Positions 1-12,061 of a DNA stretch of 64,000 nt are shown here, in pieces (position 1 is the first letter of the stretch; each line of letters starts with the position of its first letter). Source of the DNA: Polyodon spathula (Eukaryota > Chordata > Actinopteri > Acipenseriformes > Polyodontidae); the NCBI RefSeq assembly GCF_017654505.1, contig NC_054538.1, forward strand, positions 23,588,283 through 23,652,282, written 5' to 3'. The notes below the pieces were generated by a model. The model saw only the letters and a list, made by a program, of their open reading frames with translations. It was not told the DNA's origin and searched no databases. Made by a program: the position numbers and the translations under genes.

Positions 1-499
1 TCTTTAGACATTTGCTTTTAGTGTGAATGTTTAGCTTCCACTTATTACAAATATGACAGCATTTCATTTTAATGTTAACAGAAAATATTATGAGAATAGA
101 ATGAGTTTGTTCTTGTAAAACATTAAAATACCTGTAGGCTCAAAGGATTTGTTTAAACACTTTTCTGTTTACAAACAAATACAAGTATAGTTTAAATAAA
201 CTTGTAGAATTTGATTAAGCCATGCTTGTTCCTACTCAAAGTATGAATGTCTTTTTTAGTGCCAAATGATCTGCCTTAATTTTAGAAATGAAGGACAAAC
301 AGTAGCTGTTGTGTTTTGTAGTGTATGGTGCGCTGCACTATTAACAGTCATTTAATTTAGCATTTAATTGCATATCACAACATCGCTATACTTAATTACT
401 TGCAAATAAGCAGTACAAGTGTAGGGCGGGAACCTTTCTTTTGGTTTTTATATTATTTCTAAAGACATTTCTTCCAAAATGGAATAAAATATATTATAT

Positions 500-539
<40 letters not shown>

Positions 540-687
540 AATATATAAATAAATAAATAAAAATACAAAAATCTTTCTAAAAATTTCCAGTTGAAGCATT
601 ACGGCACCAGAACAGAATCTCAGTAAGCGAGCAGATTCACAGGTTCATTATCTCTGTCCTGACAGCCTCACCTGTTTCTTTCCCCAG
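1..687 (+). other. eys intron, 3' part, upstream of the first exon seen
   Basis: AT-rich intronic sequence ending in a pyrimidine-rich tract and AG at 686-687. A (TA)n run lies near 502-533, followed by short A-rich repeats. I see no gene, exon or recognisable element in the rest. Confidence 0.7.
502..533. repeat. (TA)n microsatellite
   Basis: About 16 uninterrupted TA units in the intron upstream of the first exon. No coding meaning. Confidence 0.9.
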
Positions 688-885
688 GTTCTAACTGTGA
701 GTTCAGGCCATGTGAGGCCAGTAATCCTTGTGAGAATGGGGCTGTGTGTGTGGAGGAGATGGCGTTGGACACATTTCCCCTTGGATTCCGCTGTCAGTGT
801 GCAAAGGGCTTTGCAGGTCCACGCTGTGAAATCAATGTCAATGAGTGCAGTTCCAACCCTTGCCTCAATGGATACTGCTATGATG
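688..885 (+). CDS. eys: eys exon (first in window): last Cys of one EGF, one whole EGF, start of a second
   Basis: The acceptor is TTTCTTTCCCCAG ending at 687; the donor is GTAAGT starting at 886. The exon enters and leaves in phase 1 and is 198 bases long. It supplies a final EGF cysteine (GSNC), a full EGF with the six-cysteine order (RPC, ASNPC, NGAVC, GFRCQC, GPRC), and the first half of a calcium-binding-type EGF beginning INVNEC and ending CYD. The inter-C3/C4 loop of the first EGF is long (about 14 residues). The next exon completes the second EGF. An open frame running past the donor to a stop at about 961 is intron read-through, not a real terminus. Confidence 0.93.
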
Positions 886-2862
886 GTAAGTTCAGCCTGG
901 CTAGTCACTCTAATGTGGAGCAGTCCTACTGCTACAACCAATTCACAGACTCTGGGGAGTAAGCATGGATCATTTACTCAAATTTAGCCTTTCTTGTCTG
1001 GCTAGAGACACGACTTCAAGAGTTGGTTCACCAAAAAAAAACACTTTGCTTGTGGCGTGACAGTTTGTATTTGTTTGGGTCACATCAGCAGCTACTGAGG
1101 AATTTTATGAGATTAAGAGATATTTTCTCTTATGTGGAAATCAAGAATACATTACCAGTATCGTATACGTGATGAGTTTAATCTGCCAAGTGCTTAAAAA
1201 ACATCTTTGAACCTATTGGTGGTGGTGTGTTCCTTAATTTGGAGTTAGCACACATGTAAAGTAGTGAGCCTAACATGTGCAATAAATCTAAATTTAGTTT
1301 CCCATATACTAACAGAGAACACATTCATTTATGTGTACAGTATTTGGCTAATTTACAAACCAGCACGTTAGATGCAATTAATTTAATGTGCACGATAATG
1401 TCAGACTTATCCATGACCAAAACAAAAAATTAAAAAAGCCCCTTTCCTTTCTCCTTCAATGCATATACAATAAAAGTAATTCTGTGCAATGGCATATTTT
1501 TCTTTTTGTTCAGCTTACTTGAGAAATATTCATTGATGAGATGTAGCCTCAATTTTCTTCCTTGTCAGCATTGCCACCCTGCACAGCAAACCTGTACTCT
1601 GTGTGGAAAATGTGATGCAATTCTATGTGAGCTTTAACAGGGTTATTTTGGTTTTGTTTTGTAAATTGCAGTTTATTAAATAAATAAATAGTTAATATGA
1701 AAATAAATAGTTAATACTCTAAAGCAGGAGTGTAAATAAAATGGCAGCCCACCCATTAGTTTATATAATTGCACTGATATACTACTGACTACTGCATAGT
1801 TTTGGAATTCTTGAAAACAACCAGCCTCTTTAACGTAACACGAATATTCAACATTTGCAGTGTGCATTGTAAGAGTGACATTCCCATTAAGCCAATCACA
1901 GCTTACAGAGGTAGTAAAGTAGCCAATCAAATAGCACACAGGATCAGTTTCCTCATGTCCACATACTTATGATTTGGATAGCAAAGTTAAGGCTTGTTTC
2001 AACTATTTATTTTACTTTGAGTAAAATTTAAAATCAGAAAAAGTAATTGGAGATGTCACAGAAGCGAACGGTGGAGGCGGAACACATAAGCTTCCAAAAT
2101 CGTTAGCCAGATGATTATTTGTTCACTGAATAATTTTGACAGCAAAGCAATATGTCTGCAATCTTTTATAACTGTTTACTGAAAGAAGCTATGGAAAGTG
2201 CAGAATTACCTTGAAACAAACTAGTGGTGGTTGATTTCCATTACATGAGAGTAGATGTTGAACTTCATGCTGATTTGGCTCAACTCGGCTCTCGCCAAGA
2301 TAAGCACCAACTTAGAAGTGGCATTACAACAGAGGGTACACCATGACTGAGCAAAGAGTGGACTGGCCAGCACTGTAGCAGAGTGCTTTAAAAGACTTAA
2401 GGAAGAAATGCAGAAATAACAGTTTTCTTACACTGGATTCTGCATCAACAGGCATTATGTGGAAAAGCACATCCACATCTTGCAGAATTAGAACACTTAA
2501 TGAGCAATGAGAATTGTTATCAAGTGTCCTGACAGAAATCATAAAAAGTTACATTTCAAAAGTGGTACTGTTTGCTATTTTGCAATTTCACAGCTTGTCA
2601 GTATCTTTTTTTTTTCAGTGCTTTTAAAAATTTAATATTTTGGAATATAAATTAAATGTTGAGACTGAGCACTATATACGGACATCTTTTTGTACTGTTT
2701 GAGATTTCCATTTTAAGTAAAATACTCTTCTATTTGCTCCATTACATTACATTTGTGATATTTAGTTTTTTGTTAGTGTTCTAGTTAATGTGTTTTGTGT
2801 AAAGTAATATATTTGAGCATATTGGCCTACATGCAATTTATATATTTTCACGTACATTACGA

Positions 2863-2878
2863 TGTGTGTGTGTGTGTG

Positions 2879-2963
<85 letters not shown>

Positions 2964-2968
2964 CATAT
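2863..2968. repeat. Compound (TG)n(TA)n microsatellite
   Basis: About 8 TG units run directly into about 38 TA units, then a short CA/TA-mixed end. The tyrosine- and isoleucine-alternating open frame across it is an artefact of the repeat. Confidence 0.93.
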
Positions 2969-3667
2969 ATACATATAAAGTAAGTGAGCTGCAGGTTTTG
3001 GATCGCTGACTAAACACAAGTCAGGAACCTAACTATCGCTGGATGGCTAAACCATTTACCAGCCACAAGAAAAGTAATTGAACACACAGTACGTTTATTT
3101 CAGTTGTGTACCCACACAACCGGGCTCTTTATACAGCAGCCTAGAGCAGACTGACTGCTCTCCTTTTATACTTGGCAGCTGGCCTCAATTTACAATAATA
3201 AGGCCAACTGCCAAAACAATTAACAAAAACAATTAAATTAAACAAATGTGCATTTGCACATGTTTTTTCTAAAGCAGGGAGGAATTTAATCCTCTCCCTG
3301 CTCACAATGCATATGTGGCCCACCAAGTGAACAGTCTTAACTTAAACGACCCTTGCTGACAGATTTTTCCATTCAAGCAATTATTCATAAACAAGTAATT
3401 CAGCAAGATGTTTTTATTTTGTGTTAGTGAATCAAACGAACACATCTGTTGAACTGATTCCCTTAAGTGAATGAATCATACAAATCGAGTCAGTAAAAGA
3501 ATCAAACTGCACATCACTAGTTTTCAGGACAGAAAAATACATTTAAATAGTGCACCTAGTTTGCATACGCACTAATAAATGATTACTTTAGTGAACTAAA
3601 ATACCATATGAATACAGCTCATCTCATTATTCTGAGCTGGATGCTCATTTAAACACATCAGCCTGCA

Positions 3668-3702
3668 TTAACCCTTTGCGATCCTGTCGGACCAGGTCCG
3701 AC
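3668..3702 (+). mobile_element. piggyBac-like terminal sequence, one end only
   Basis: TTAA (3668-3671) is followed at once by CCCTTTGCG and, six bases later, by the near-perfect palindrome GTCGGACCAGGTCCGAC (3686-3702). piggyBac-superfamily elements insert at TTAA and often start CCCTTTG or similar; subterminal palindromes are common in them. I did not find the matching inverted end downstream, so this is a remnant or a chance likeness. Confidence 0.35.
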
Positions 3703-5399
3703 ATCATCAAAAAGACGTAAAGTACAACTCTCTAATCGTTTTCTTTTTCTCAGAAAGCTGAGAAAACCTTTCAGTGGCAGAGTGAGACTGATAGGAGCCG
3801 AATGAAGCAAAAAAAAAAAAAAAGGGCATATCTGATAGCCCCTTGCACCACAGAGCTAACACGGCAACAAACAAAGGAGATAGCTGCTTCCGCATCCGGT
3901 GCTCAGTCAATGTCACAGACCTTTGCAGAGCTTTTTTGTTACAGTAATAAAATAATTAATTATTGAGGAGATTGGTTCTAAATGAGTGATCAGGAGAGGA
4001 TTTATTATCAGTATGCACGTCTATAAAGAGGTATCTGAAAGATACAGTGAACAAGGGGTGGGGCTTGGCTGGAGATGCAGTACTGATGTCCTTTTGCCAT
4101 GCACAGACTTTTAAACCGGTTTTACTCTAGAAAATATTTTAAACAGCGTGTGTGAAAATAAATTGGACCTGCCAAGTAGTGCACATGACAATTAATACAT
4201 TTGCAAGAGTAAATACAGAAATCATTAACTTGCACACTAATTGCAATTATGGTGTACCATAATGTTTACTGCCCTTTCGTAAATGAGGCCCATAGACTTG
4301 ACTAACTTACTGTGAAAATAGCTTTTTAAAAATGATTTTGGCTTTGCAAAATATGGAGGTATGAGTCTGTTTTAAAACTGATCTTGTAAAATTTGCTGTT
4401 GAATATATTTCTCTGCTTCTGAAATACAGTGCAAAAAAAAAAAAAAAAGTGTAATGAAAAGGAGGATTTACTTGGTATTCCAAACTCACAGTCATGCCCT
4501 GTCATATCCATACCAGGGATATCTCAGGGGTAACATAACAAGCCCATAAATTGGGTTTAAAAATTGGAGGAGACAGCCTTTAGTCTACAGCTGTTTTTTT
4601 TGTTTGTTGTTTTTGTTCCCTGCATAGATAATGACTGCTATGAAGGGATCCTTAGTGTATTGTGTTGCTGTTTGCCTCATATAATAATTGTGAATGACTC
4701 AGTTTGGGAATAGGGGTTTATTTCAAGATTAAATAGAAAGTCTTAAAAATATGGCTTTCTGTACTAGTTAGCGGAGTTCCTTCTTGGATACCTTGACTCT
4801 GCTGCCTCTGGGTCTGAGTCATACCCCTCTGGGCTCTCTGCTGCCATATGCTGCAGACAAAACTGTGACTGCATGCAAGGAGGAGAGTCAGAGAAAGCCA
4901 CGCATCTCCAGGCAGATGAAAAATGCTGCTGCCATGAAGGATCCAAAGCATTTAATGAGAGTAATAGCAGCTACATGTACAGAGACAGAGTGACAGCATA
5001 GATTACATGGTAAATCTTAAGGATAATGAAGAATTCTGGGACCAATGTGAGGGCTGTAATAAATGTGGTTCTGTAAGACCTGCAATTACTGCTGTCACTG
5101 GTCATGTGTATAGCTGTAATGCTGTAAAGATGCATATATCTTTACATCATTAATGACAAAACAGAGGATGTACTGATTATAAGCCCTGGAAGATTTTGAT
5201 GAAGTGTTAAAATTGAAAAAGAATCAGCACTTGTGTTTAAGTGTTAACCTTTAGGTTGAATTTCAGGGAGGGAAGGTGAGACTTATCATCTTTTCTCTAT
5301 CTGTAACCCAATCTCTACCAGCACGTCACTCAAACTAGTGGTGTGCTGTCAACAGATGGCCAATCTCTATCCTGCCTCTATAAAGCACTTCCATTTCTA

Positions 5400-6250
5400 G
5401 TAATCTGTTTCTTTTTAGCTTTGTTAGCTGTCAATTCCTTGTGATTACTCTTCTTACGTACCTGGTTTGACCATTTTGCTTATGTTTTTTTTCTCCTTGG
5501 ATTATCCCTACTTGTTTCTGGCTGACGACTACTCCTTGGAGCTACCTTTGATAACAGACTTTTCGACTCCTCTCTTGGATTATCCCTCTATTGTTTCTTT
5601 GAAAACAATGTCACCTGTACGTCGTGCAATGAAACGGACTGTACTATTTTGCTACGCAATTGACATTTGGCTACCACAGAGATGGTTCCGACCCTCCATC
5701 ACGGATGCTTCAATCAGACAACATTGTGATGGAAGCAGTCTGCATAACTGCCGCCTTCGGGTTTCTAAGATGTGCAGAGTTCACGGTCGCATCCTCTTCC
5801 AACTTCCTAGCTTCAGGAATCAGAGCGAGCGACCTCTCCTGCAATCAAGACCAACACTTCCTATTATTTCTGAGGACATCAAAAACTGAACAACTTTGTT
5901 CTGGACAGTGTATTCCATTATCAAAGATTAACTCTCCCATTTGTCCCTACAGTTCTCTGGCAAAACGCATTGCTGTCAAGAAACCCAGTCACACAGATCT
6001 GTTGTTCACCGACTGCTTAAGGAACATTGTCACTAGGAACTGGTTTTCAACTCATCTGTCCTCTCATAACTAAAGCAGGTCTGCCGCAGCACTTCACTCC
6101 TCACTTCTTCAGAATCAGAGCTGCAACTTCAGCTGCCAGAGCAGACCTAAATCAACATGGTATTTCATCAGCAGTTGAGACGTACATTCGAACGTCAGCA
6201 TCAGACAATGTCTCAGCCCAGCAATCCCTTGCTAGCTTGCCTAAAGTAGG
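5400..6250 (+). pseudogene. Tyrosine recombinase remnant of a DIRS/Ngaro-type retrotransposon
   Basis: The reading shifts between frames but keeps the family signature: AAFGFLRCAEFT (around 5750-5790), ASDL with FLLFLRTSKT (5825-5890), CP-SSLAKR (5935-5970), LFTDCLRN and NWFSTHL (6000-6060), then AGLPQHFTPHFFRIRAATSAA (6074-6140) and ETYIRTSASD (6176-6210). These correspond to the Arg, His-x-x-Arg and terminal Tyr positions of YR recombinases carried by DIRS and Ngaro elements. At least two frame breaks (near 5680 and 6065) and a missing helix before ETYIRT show it is dead. It is followed by an A-run (6300-6319). No reverse transcriptase was recognised next to it, so the exact superfamily is open. 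Confidence 0.65.
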
Positions 6251-6595
6251 GGCTCCCTCTCTGCAGGGACTACCTGAAGTTTCCACTTTGAAAAAAGTAA
6301 AAAAAAAAAAAAAAAAAAAGATTTTAAAAGTGTTTTTTCCTCTCTTCTGTGTGGATGACTTTCTTCTAGATTGTCTTAATAATCTTGCTATGTCCTGTTT
6401 GTCTTCTGTTCTACAATGTTGTGCAGAGTGCAGTCTTCTTTCCCTCACAGGTGTGGGTTTTTTTTTTCTAGCGTGGAGCAAGGGGTCCATACTCTGGGGT
6501 AGGGAAGTGATCACACTTCCCCTAGCTTCTCAGGCATCCGCCACTCAAGCTCTCTAACCAGCAGGACCCCCAGCCACAGTCATCTTACCTTTCGC

Positions 6596-6865
6596 TCATG
6601 TGTGCTCTTCTGCTGTTCTCCATCTATACTGGACCTTTAATTCCTCTACTCTCTCAAGCTTTGTAATTATACTAACATCTGTTGCTATAGAGTCCCCTCT
6701 AAGTGCCGTTGCTGCATAATCATTTGGGCTTCTCTTTATGTTATTTTCTTCCTTCAAGAACTTGATCACAAGTCCGTTCGGACCCGTCAGGTCGGGGCTA
6801 TTATCCTCTTCCCCACGGCTCTCCTGTGAGTAGGGGACTAACACTTTCCAGGTCCCAGGGGTCAT
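6596..6865 (-). other. Unrecognised 89-codon open frame beside the recombinase remnant
   Basis: The minus strand is open from 6865 to 6596 and gives a hydrophilic, charged product beginning MTPGTWKVLVPYSQ. Its base composition is closer to the neighbouring element than to the AT-rich intron, so it may be part of an old mobile element. I do not recognise the family, and a chance frame cannot be excluded. Confidence 0.2.
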
Positions 6866-7080
6866 CCAATCAGCCTTCTATCACCATGGTTCCAGATCAC
6901 GAGACCGAGACTTGCCTTCCTAGCCACTCTCCCCCTTCAAGTAAATAGTGCTCATTGAGCCTGCTATAAATCACTATAAATCACTCTCTATACACGTTTC
7001 TCTGATAATCCATTAATTTATAATTGGTGTAGTCTATATAACAAGGCCCTATTTACTGAGATTGAAAATTAGAGCAAAAA

Positions 7081-7165
7081 ATTATGTATGTATGCATATG
7101 TACATTTATGTATACAGGCATGTATGTGTATGTATTTATGTTTGTATGTCTGTATGTGTCTAATT
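7081..7165. repeat. Degenerate (ATGT)n-type simple repeat
   Basis: Repeated ATGTATGT, ATGTGTATGT and TTTGTATGTCTG words with interruptions. A simple-sequence tract of moderate decay. Confidence 0.75.
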
Positions 7166-9430
7166 TTGTCATTTTATCTACCCATATATCTCTATCCACC
7201 TGTCTGCTATCCATTTTAGTGCCTATATAGGTCTCCCTCTTCAGTGTTGTGATGAGGTATTGCCTCCTGAGGGGGAAAAAAGCAGTGGATATAGCTGACT
7301 TTTTTTATAGCTAAGCCAAATGCTTTCTTCTAATTGGGAATTGGGAATTGTCTGGTACTCGCTCTTCGGAAGTAAATCTTCTGTGGTTCCCCCATGAGTG
7401 ATTCTGTTCAGTCATGTGTGTACTGTCGTGTGGGACAGGGGTGCATAAAGGACCAATAAAGGTGAAAAGAATAGATTTTTATAGAGTAAACGAGGCTGCT
7501 TAAACAAGGTTGCATATGCAGAGGCCAGTAATTAATATGTAGCCCTTGTGTGGTGTGTAACCTTGCACAAAGTATGTGCCATGGATAATTTGTTTGTAGG
7601 TTCATAATTTAAGATATCTAGAATATTATGATAACCCCCCCCCCCTCCAATATTAATGAACCACTGTAAACTTCATATACCAATAATAACTTGCAGTTCT
7701 GGCTAAATTTTTAATGATTAAAGCTTTGAATTTTATACTTGCAAAAGTGTCCACTTTCAAACAAAACAAACCACAGACAATGTGAATTTTGTTATTTCAT
7801 TACACAAAACAGATCTCTAGATAGTATTTTAAACAGAAACATACATTTAGCTAACATAAGCAACTTTCTCCAGAATAAAAAGTATATTTACCATTGATGA
7901 AATACAGAAGGTTGAAAAGGTCTGGTTGCAACAACTCAGGTCTAAACTCAGTCAATGAAGAATTTCACTTGCGTAGCAAAAATCCCAATGGTTAGCCAAA
8001 AGATCAGAATCCGTTCCAGGTTTTGTCAGTGTCTTTGAAGAAGGAAGTGGTGTTCTCTTTGAATCAAAGTTATTGAATATCCCACGTTGATCTGCACTTG
8101 AAGTTTTTAATAACAGTGCTCCTTATTGTAAGGTATAGTGAATAAATATTGTCCAGCTTACGCTACCCACAAAGTTACCTCGGCTGACAATATTAAATTA
8201 AACACAATTTGTTTTACCTTTTCAGTTTTCAGAACTTTCAAAGTTTCCTTTGGTAGTTCAAGTTTTCTTCCAACAGTTTTAAAAAATTTGAGCAGAGTAT
8301 TCACAGGAAAAGATAGTTTGGTCCTCAAAACAAACAGTCACAGGTAGATGGAGTTTTTTAGGCATTCTTCTTGTGCACAAAACCTTTTCTTAAACTTTCA
8401 CCAAAGGGGTGTGTTTGCACTCTCAGCCAATCACTGTCTTTCTCAAAATAAGTTCTTTGATTGGTGGCTGATATCAGAAAAAGGTGCATCTTAACTTCAA
8501 AGGTTCTTTAAGTTAAATGAATGATGTAAAACTTGTTTTTCTCATAACTTCCTTAATCTGACTTGGATTTTCATTAGACCTGTAAATTTGTGGGTTGCCC
8601 AGTCCAATATGAATATTTTGATAGCAGATTGGATATACACAACCAAATCTGTCATCTCAATACACTGTTTCACCCTTTTAGTTTAACTATAACATTTTAG
8701 GAAAACATTTTCCTAACAGTCTATATTACAATATATGTAACTATGTAGTTTCATGTAAAAAGTTGTTTTACAATATTTCAAATCAGTATTTTCTCCATAT
8801 AAACATTTAAATCTTTATAAATGCCAAGTTACTGCTTTGTTTGTAATAGATTCATGAAACTATTGATTTAATAAGATCTTACATCAATATCATGTGTTCT
8901 CATATCATTCTTCATTTCTCTTAAGAGAAATACTTTAATCATCAGTAGGGATGCTTGCCCTACAATTGTTCCCCCTGCCTAGAAAAGAACCATAAATTAT
9001 CCAGATCTCTCCAGACCACTGTCACCTTTTTGGAGACGCTTAATTTCAAATAACTTGTATCTGTTGTCTGTTTATTAATCTAATCAAGAATCACTTTTAA
9101 ATTTCCAAAGACCAGTTGCCATTCATTGTTTATACACAGTTCTTTAAACCTTAAACCTAGTCTGCAGCCAGGTCTGTAGAGGAGAGGAATTGAAAAAATG
9201 GGGGAAATCAAAACACAGATCCATTCCAACCATCTGTATTAGTAAAATGATAAATTACATTGAAGCATTAATTTCCCCCACAACATACACATTTATATTC
9301 TACTTCTGCTTATGCAGACAATGTTGATATGAAAGGTAATTTTATTTTTTTACCCTGGTACAGTACTTTGATGCATTACTTTCATAATATGTAGCGCTAG
9401 TCTCATAATATGTTTTGTCTTTTATTGTAG

Positions 9431-9552
9431 TTGTGGGTGGATTTTACTGCCTCTGTAACCCAGGGTTTGCTGGGGTTAGATGTGACCAGGACATTGATGA
9501 CTGTATCAACAACATGTGTGCAAACAGCTCAACCTGTGTGGATCTCAATTTG
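9431..9552 (+). CDS. eys: eys exon: end of one EGF and first half of the next
   Basis: The acceptor TTTATTGTAG ends at 9430; the donor GTAAGT starts at 9553. Entry is in phase 1 and exit in phase 0, 122 bases. It completes the second EGF with GGFYCLCNPGFAGVRC and opens a calcium-binding EGF, DQDIDDC-INNMC-ANSSTC, ending VDLNL. The human protein as I recall it has GFSCLCNPG and QDIDDC at the same place. An N-glycosylation sequon (NSS) lies between the second and third cysteines of the new domain. Confidence 0.94.
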
Positions 9553-9959
9553 GTAAGTGCATATGCCTTTTACTGAAGTCTGTAGGTATTTTATCAATGT
9601 AAAATTGTTTACCCTACTGAAACATATCAAAGCATGCAATTTTGTTTTGTTTTGTAAGATTAAGATATGTTGTCAAGTTTCCATATGGTACTGAAGCATC
9701 TTAAAGCCCATATGTTAATGATTATTCTTATTAGATAATACATAAAACCTACTGAGTTAACCAATCAGAACTGGGGGAGGCTGAACACGAAGCAGTATCT
9801 ACTTTTTTAAACATGTATCTATTCAGGAAGTAATGGAAAGAATACAACCAGTGACACTAACATACATTAGAAATCGCATATGAGAAATCAGCCAATCACA
9901 GAGCAGCATTTACAAACATTTCTATACCTCTTATCTAAATGTCAATCTGTGCATAGAAT

Positions 9960-10384
9960 TAACGGTATTTAAAAAATAAATAAAAAGCTCTAAATAAAAA
10001 CATAGCAAAATGGAAAATCCTGTTATTAACTTTGACCTTTGTTTTAATTTGGATAAACTTGACAGTAGCTTTTCTGAAGAAAATATGACAGAAATTGCAG
10101 AAATAGAAAAGCAACTAATCAATATGAACAATCTACGGAGCAAAGTAACAGTCGTTCTCCGACACTATAACCCGAGGACATTGGCTTACTAGAGGGAGTG
10201 AAAACCCACAAAATATCAACAAATGTGGGCTGTTAAAATATGTCTGTTTTGAGAAAGCCAAATCCTGTAGACTTTGAAGTTCTACCCAGTGAAGAACTTG
10301 TGAAACTACTGTCCAACTTCTATCTCTCGCAGAGACAAAATGACAAGAGTCTGTACAAGCGGGGCAACCTCATAAACATTAGAA
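9960..10384 (+). pseudogene. Crypton-like (DUF3504/KIAA1958-type) tyrosine recombinase, N-terminal part
   Basis: A 60-codon open frame from 10010 (MENPVINFDLCFNLDKL) is followed after a stop by an out-of-frame segment. That segment reads TKYQQMWAVKI, then NPVDFEVLPSEELVKLL and LYKRGNLINIR (about 10210-10383). TKY-WAVK, LxxLLxxFY and LYKRxxLxxIR are the core-binding hallmarks of the Crypton-derived recombinase family that includes KIAA1958, QRICH1 and ZMYM proteins. The coding sequence is cut at INIR by the LINE that starts at about 10384 and resumes on its far side at 14919. Frame breaks before the cut show it was already degenerate or has decayed since. Confidence 0.55.
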
Positions 10385-10456
10385 GTAAGAACATAAGAAC
10401 ATAAGAAAGTTTACAAACGAGAGGAGGCCATTCGGCCCATCTTGCTCGTTTGGTTG

Positions 10457-12061
10457 TTAGTAACTTATTGATCCCAAAATCTCATCAAGCAGCTTCTTGA
10501 AGGATCCCAGGGTGTCAGCTTCAACAACATTACTGGGGAGTTGATTCCAGACCCTCACAATTCTCTGTGTAAAAAAGTGTCTCCTATTTTCTGTTCTGAA
10601 TGCCCCTTTTTCTAAACTCCATTTGTGACCCCTGGTCCTTGTTTCTTTTTTCAGGCTGAAAAAGTCCCTTGCGTCGACACTGTCAATACCTTTTAGAATT
10701 TTGAATGCTTGAATTAGGTCGCCACGTAGTCTTCTTTGTTCAAGACTGAACAGATTCAATTCTTTTAGCCTGTCTGCATATGACATGCCTTTTAAGCCCG
10801 GAATAATTCTGGTCGCTCTTCTTTGCACTCTTTCTAGAGCAGCAATATCTTTTTTATAGCGAGGTGACCAGAACTGCACACAATATTCAAGATGAGGTCT
10901 TACAAGTGCATTGTACAGTTTTAACATTACTTCCCTTGATTTAAATTCAACACTTTTCACAATGTATCTGAGTATCTTGTTAGCCTTTTTTATAGCTTCC
11001 CCACATTGCCTAGATGAAGACATTTCTGAGTCAACAAAAACTCCTAGGTCTTTTTCATAGATTCCTTCTCCAATTTCAATATCTCCCATATGATATTTAT
11101 AATGTACATTTTTATTTCCTGCGTGCAGTACCTTACACTTTTCTCTATTAAATGTCATTTGCCATGTATCTGCCCAGTTCTGAATCTTGTCTAGATCATT
11201 TTGAATGACCTTTGCTGCTGCAACAGTGTTTGCCACTCCTCCTACTTTTGTGTCGTCTGCAAATTTAACAAGTTTGCTTACTATACCAGAATCTAAATCA
11301 TTAATGTAGATTAGGAATAGCAGAGGACCTAATACTGATCCCTGTGGTACACCGCTGGTTACCACACTCCATTCTGAGGTTTTTCCTCTAATCAGTACTT
11401 TCTGTTTTCTACATGTTAACCACTCCCTAATCCATGTACATGCGTTTCCTTGAATCCCAACTGCGTTCAGTTTGAGAATTAATCTTTTGTGCGGGACTTT
11501 GTCAAAAGCTTTCTGGAAATCTAAATAAACCATGTCATATGCTTTGCAATTATCCATTATCGATGTTGCATCCTCAAAAAAATCAAGCAAGTTAGTTAGA
11601 CACGATCTCCCTTTCCTAAAACCATGTTGACTGTCTCCCAGGACCCTGTTACCATATAGGTAATTTTCCATTTTGGATCTTATTATAGTTTCCATAAGTT
11701 TGCATATAATAGAAGTCAGGCTTACTGGTCTGTAGTTACCTGGTTCAGTTTTGTTTCCCTTTTTGTGGATCGGTATTACGTTTGCAATTTTCCAGTCTGT
11801 CGGTACCACCCCTGTGTCAAGAGACTGCTGCATGATCTTGGTTAGCGGTTTGTAAATTACTTCTTTCATTTCTTTGAGTACTACTGGGAGGATCTCATCC
11901 GGCCCAGGGGATTTGTTTATTTTAAGAGCTCCTAGTCCCTTTAACACTTCTGCCTCAGTTATGCTAAAGTTATTTAAAACTGGATAGGAACTGGATGACA
12001 TGTGGGGCATGTTGTCAGTATCTTCCTTTGTAAAAACTTGTGAAAAGTAATCATTTAACAT
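10457..12061 (-). CDS. CR1-like ORF2, reverse transcriptase part (534 codons)
   Basis: Non-LTR reverse transcriptase. It has SPGPDEI (51-57), IPIHKKG and NYRPVSL (97-115), QHGFRKGRSC (145-154), the first catalytic Asp in YLDFQKAFDKV (179-189), SGVPQGSVLGP (236-246), and the catalytic FADD box (267-270; YADD is the more usual form). The C-terminal third has the VQRRATRIIPGL and LNLFSLEQRRLRGDLI blocks typical of CR1/Rex-like LINEs. The frame begins 11 bases before the end of the endonuclease frame. The two were one ORF2 before a one-base gain in an A-run at about 12071-12080. This part has no internal stop. Confidence 0.92.
   Translation of the reverse strand: MLNDYFSQVFTKEDTDNMPHMSSSSYPVLNNFSITEAEVLKGLGALKINKSPGPDEILPVVLKEMKEVIYKPLTKIMQQSLDTGVVPTDWKIANVIPIHKKGNKTEPGNYRPVSLTSIICKLMETIIRSKMENYLYGNRVLGDSQHGFRKGRSCLTNLLDFFEDATSIMDNCKAYDMVYLDFQKAFDKVPHKRLILKLNAVGIQGNACTWIREWLTCRKQKVLIRGKTSEWSVVTSGVPQGSVLGPLLFLIYINDLDSGIVSKLVKFADDTKVGGVANTVAAAKVIQNDLDKIQNWADTWQMTFNREKCKVLHAGNKNVHYKYHMGDIEIGEGIYEKDLGVFVDSEMSSSRQCGEAIKKANKILRYIVKSVEFKSREVMLKLYNALVRPHLEYCVQFWSPRYKKDIAALERVQRRATRIIPGLKGMSYADRLKELNLFSLEQRRLRGDLIQAFKILKGIDSVDARDFFSLKKETRTRGHKWSLEKGAFRTENRRHFFTQRIVRVWNQLPSNVVEADTLGSFKKLLDEILGSISY

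Larger units (their letters stand above)
886..9430 (+). other. eys intron 1 (8.5 kb)
   Basis: Bounded by GTAAGT and TTTATTGTAG. It contains a TG/TA microsatellite (2.86-2.97 kb), a GAATCA-rich stretch near 3.41-3.52 kb that looks like an old short repeat, a piggyBac-like end (3.67 kb), a tyrosine-recombinase remnant (5.4-6.3 kb) and an ATGT-rich stretch (7.08-7.17 kb). A C-rich run lies at about 7627. The sequence from 900 to 2800, from 4.1 to 5.3 kb and from 7.7 to 9.4 kb is AT-rich and I recognise nothing in it. Confidence 0.8.

Noticed and set aside
697..987. Second plus-strand frame across the first eys exon, and the minus-strand frame 648-941
   Set aside because: They lack the EGF cysteine pattern and overlap the frame that fits the splice phases.
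2762..3019. Open frame of alternating Tyr and Ile on the minus strand (also at 35.0, 37.1, 44.6, 45.8, 54.0, 57.4 and 63.1 kb)
   Set aside because: These frames are made by (TA)n arrays and carry no other protein signal.
5390..5470. TATA-like CTCTATAAAGCAC as a promoter of the recombinase remnant
   Set aside because: A single TATA-like word in AT-rich DNA; no start site or other element to support it.
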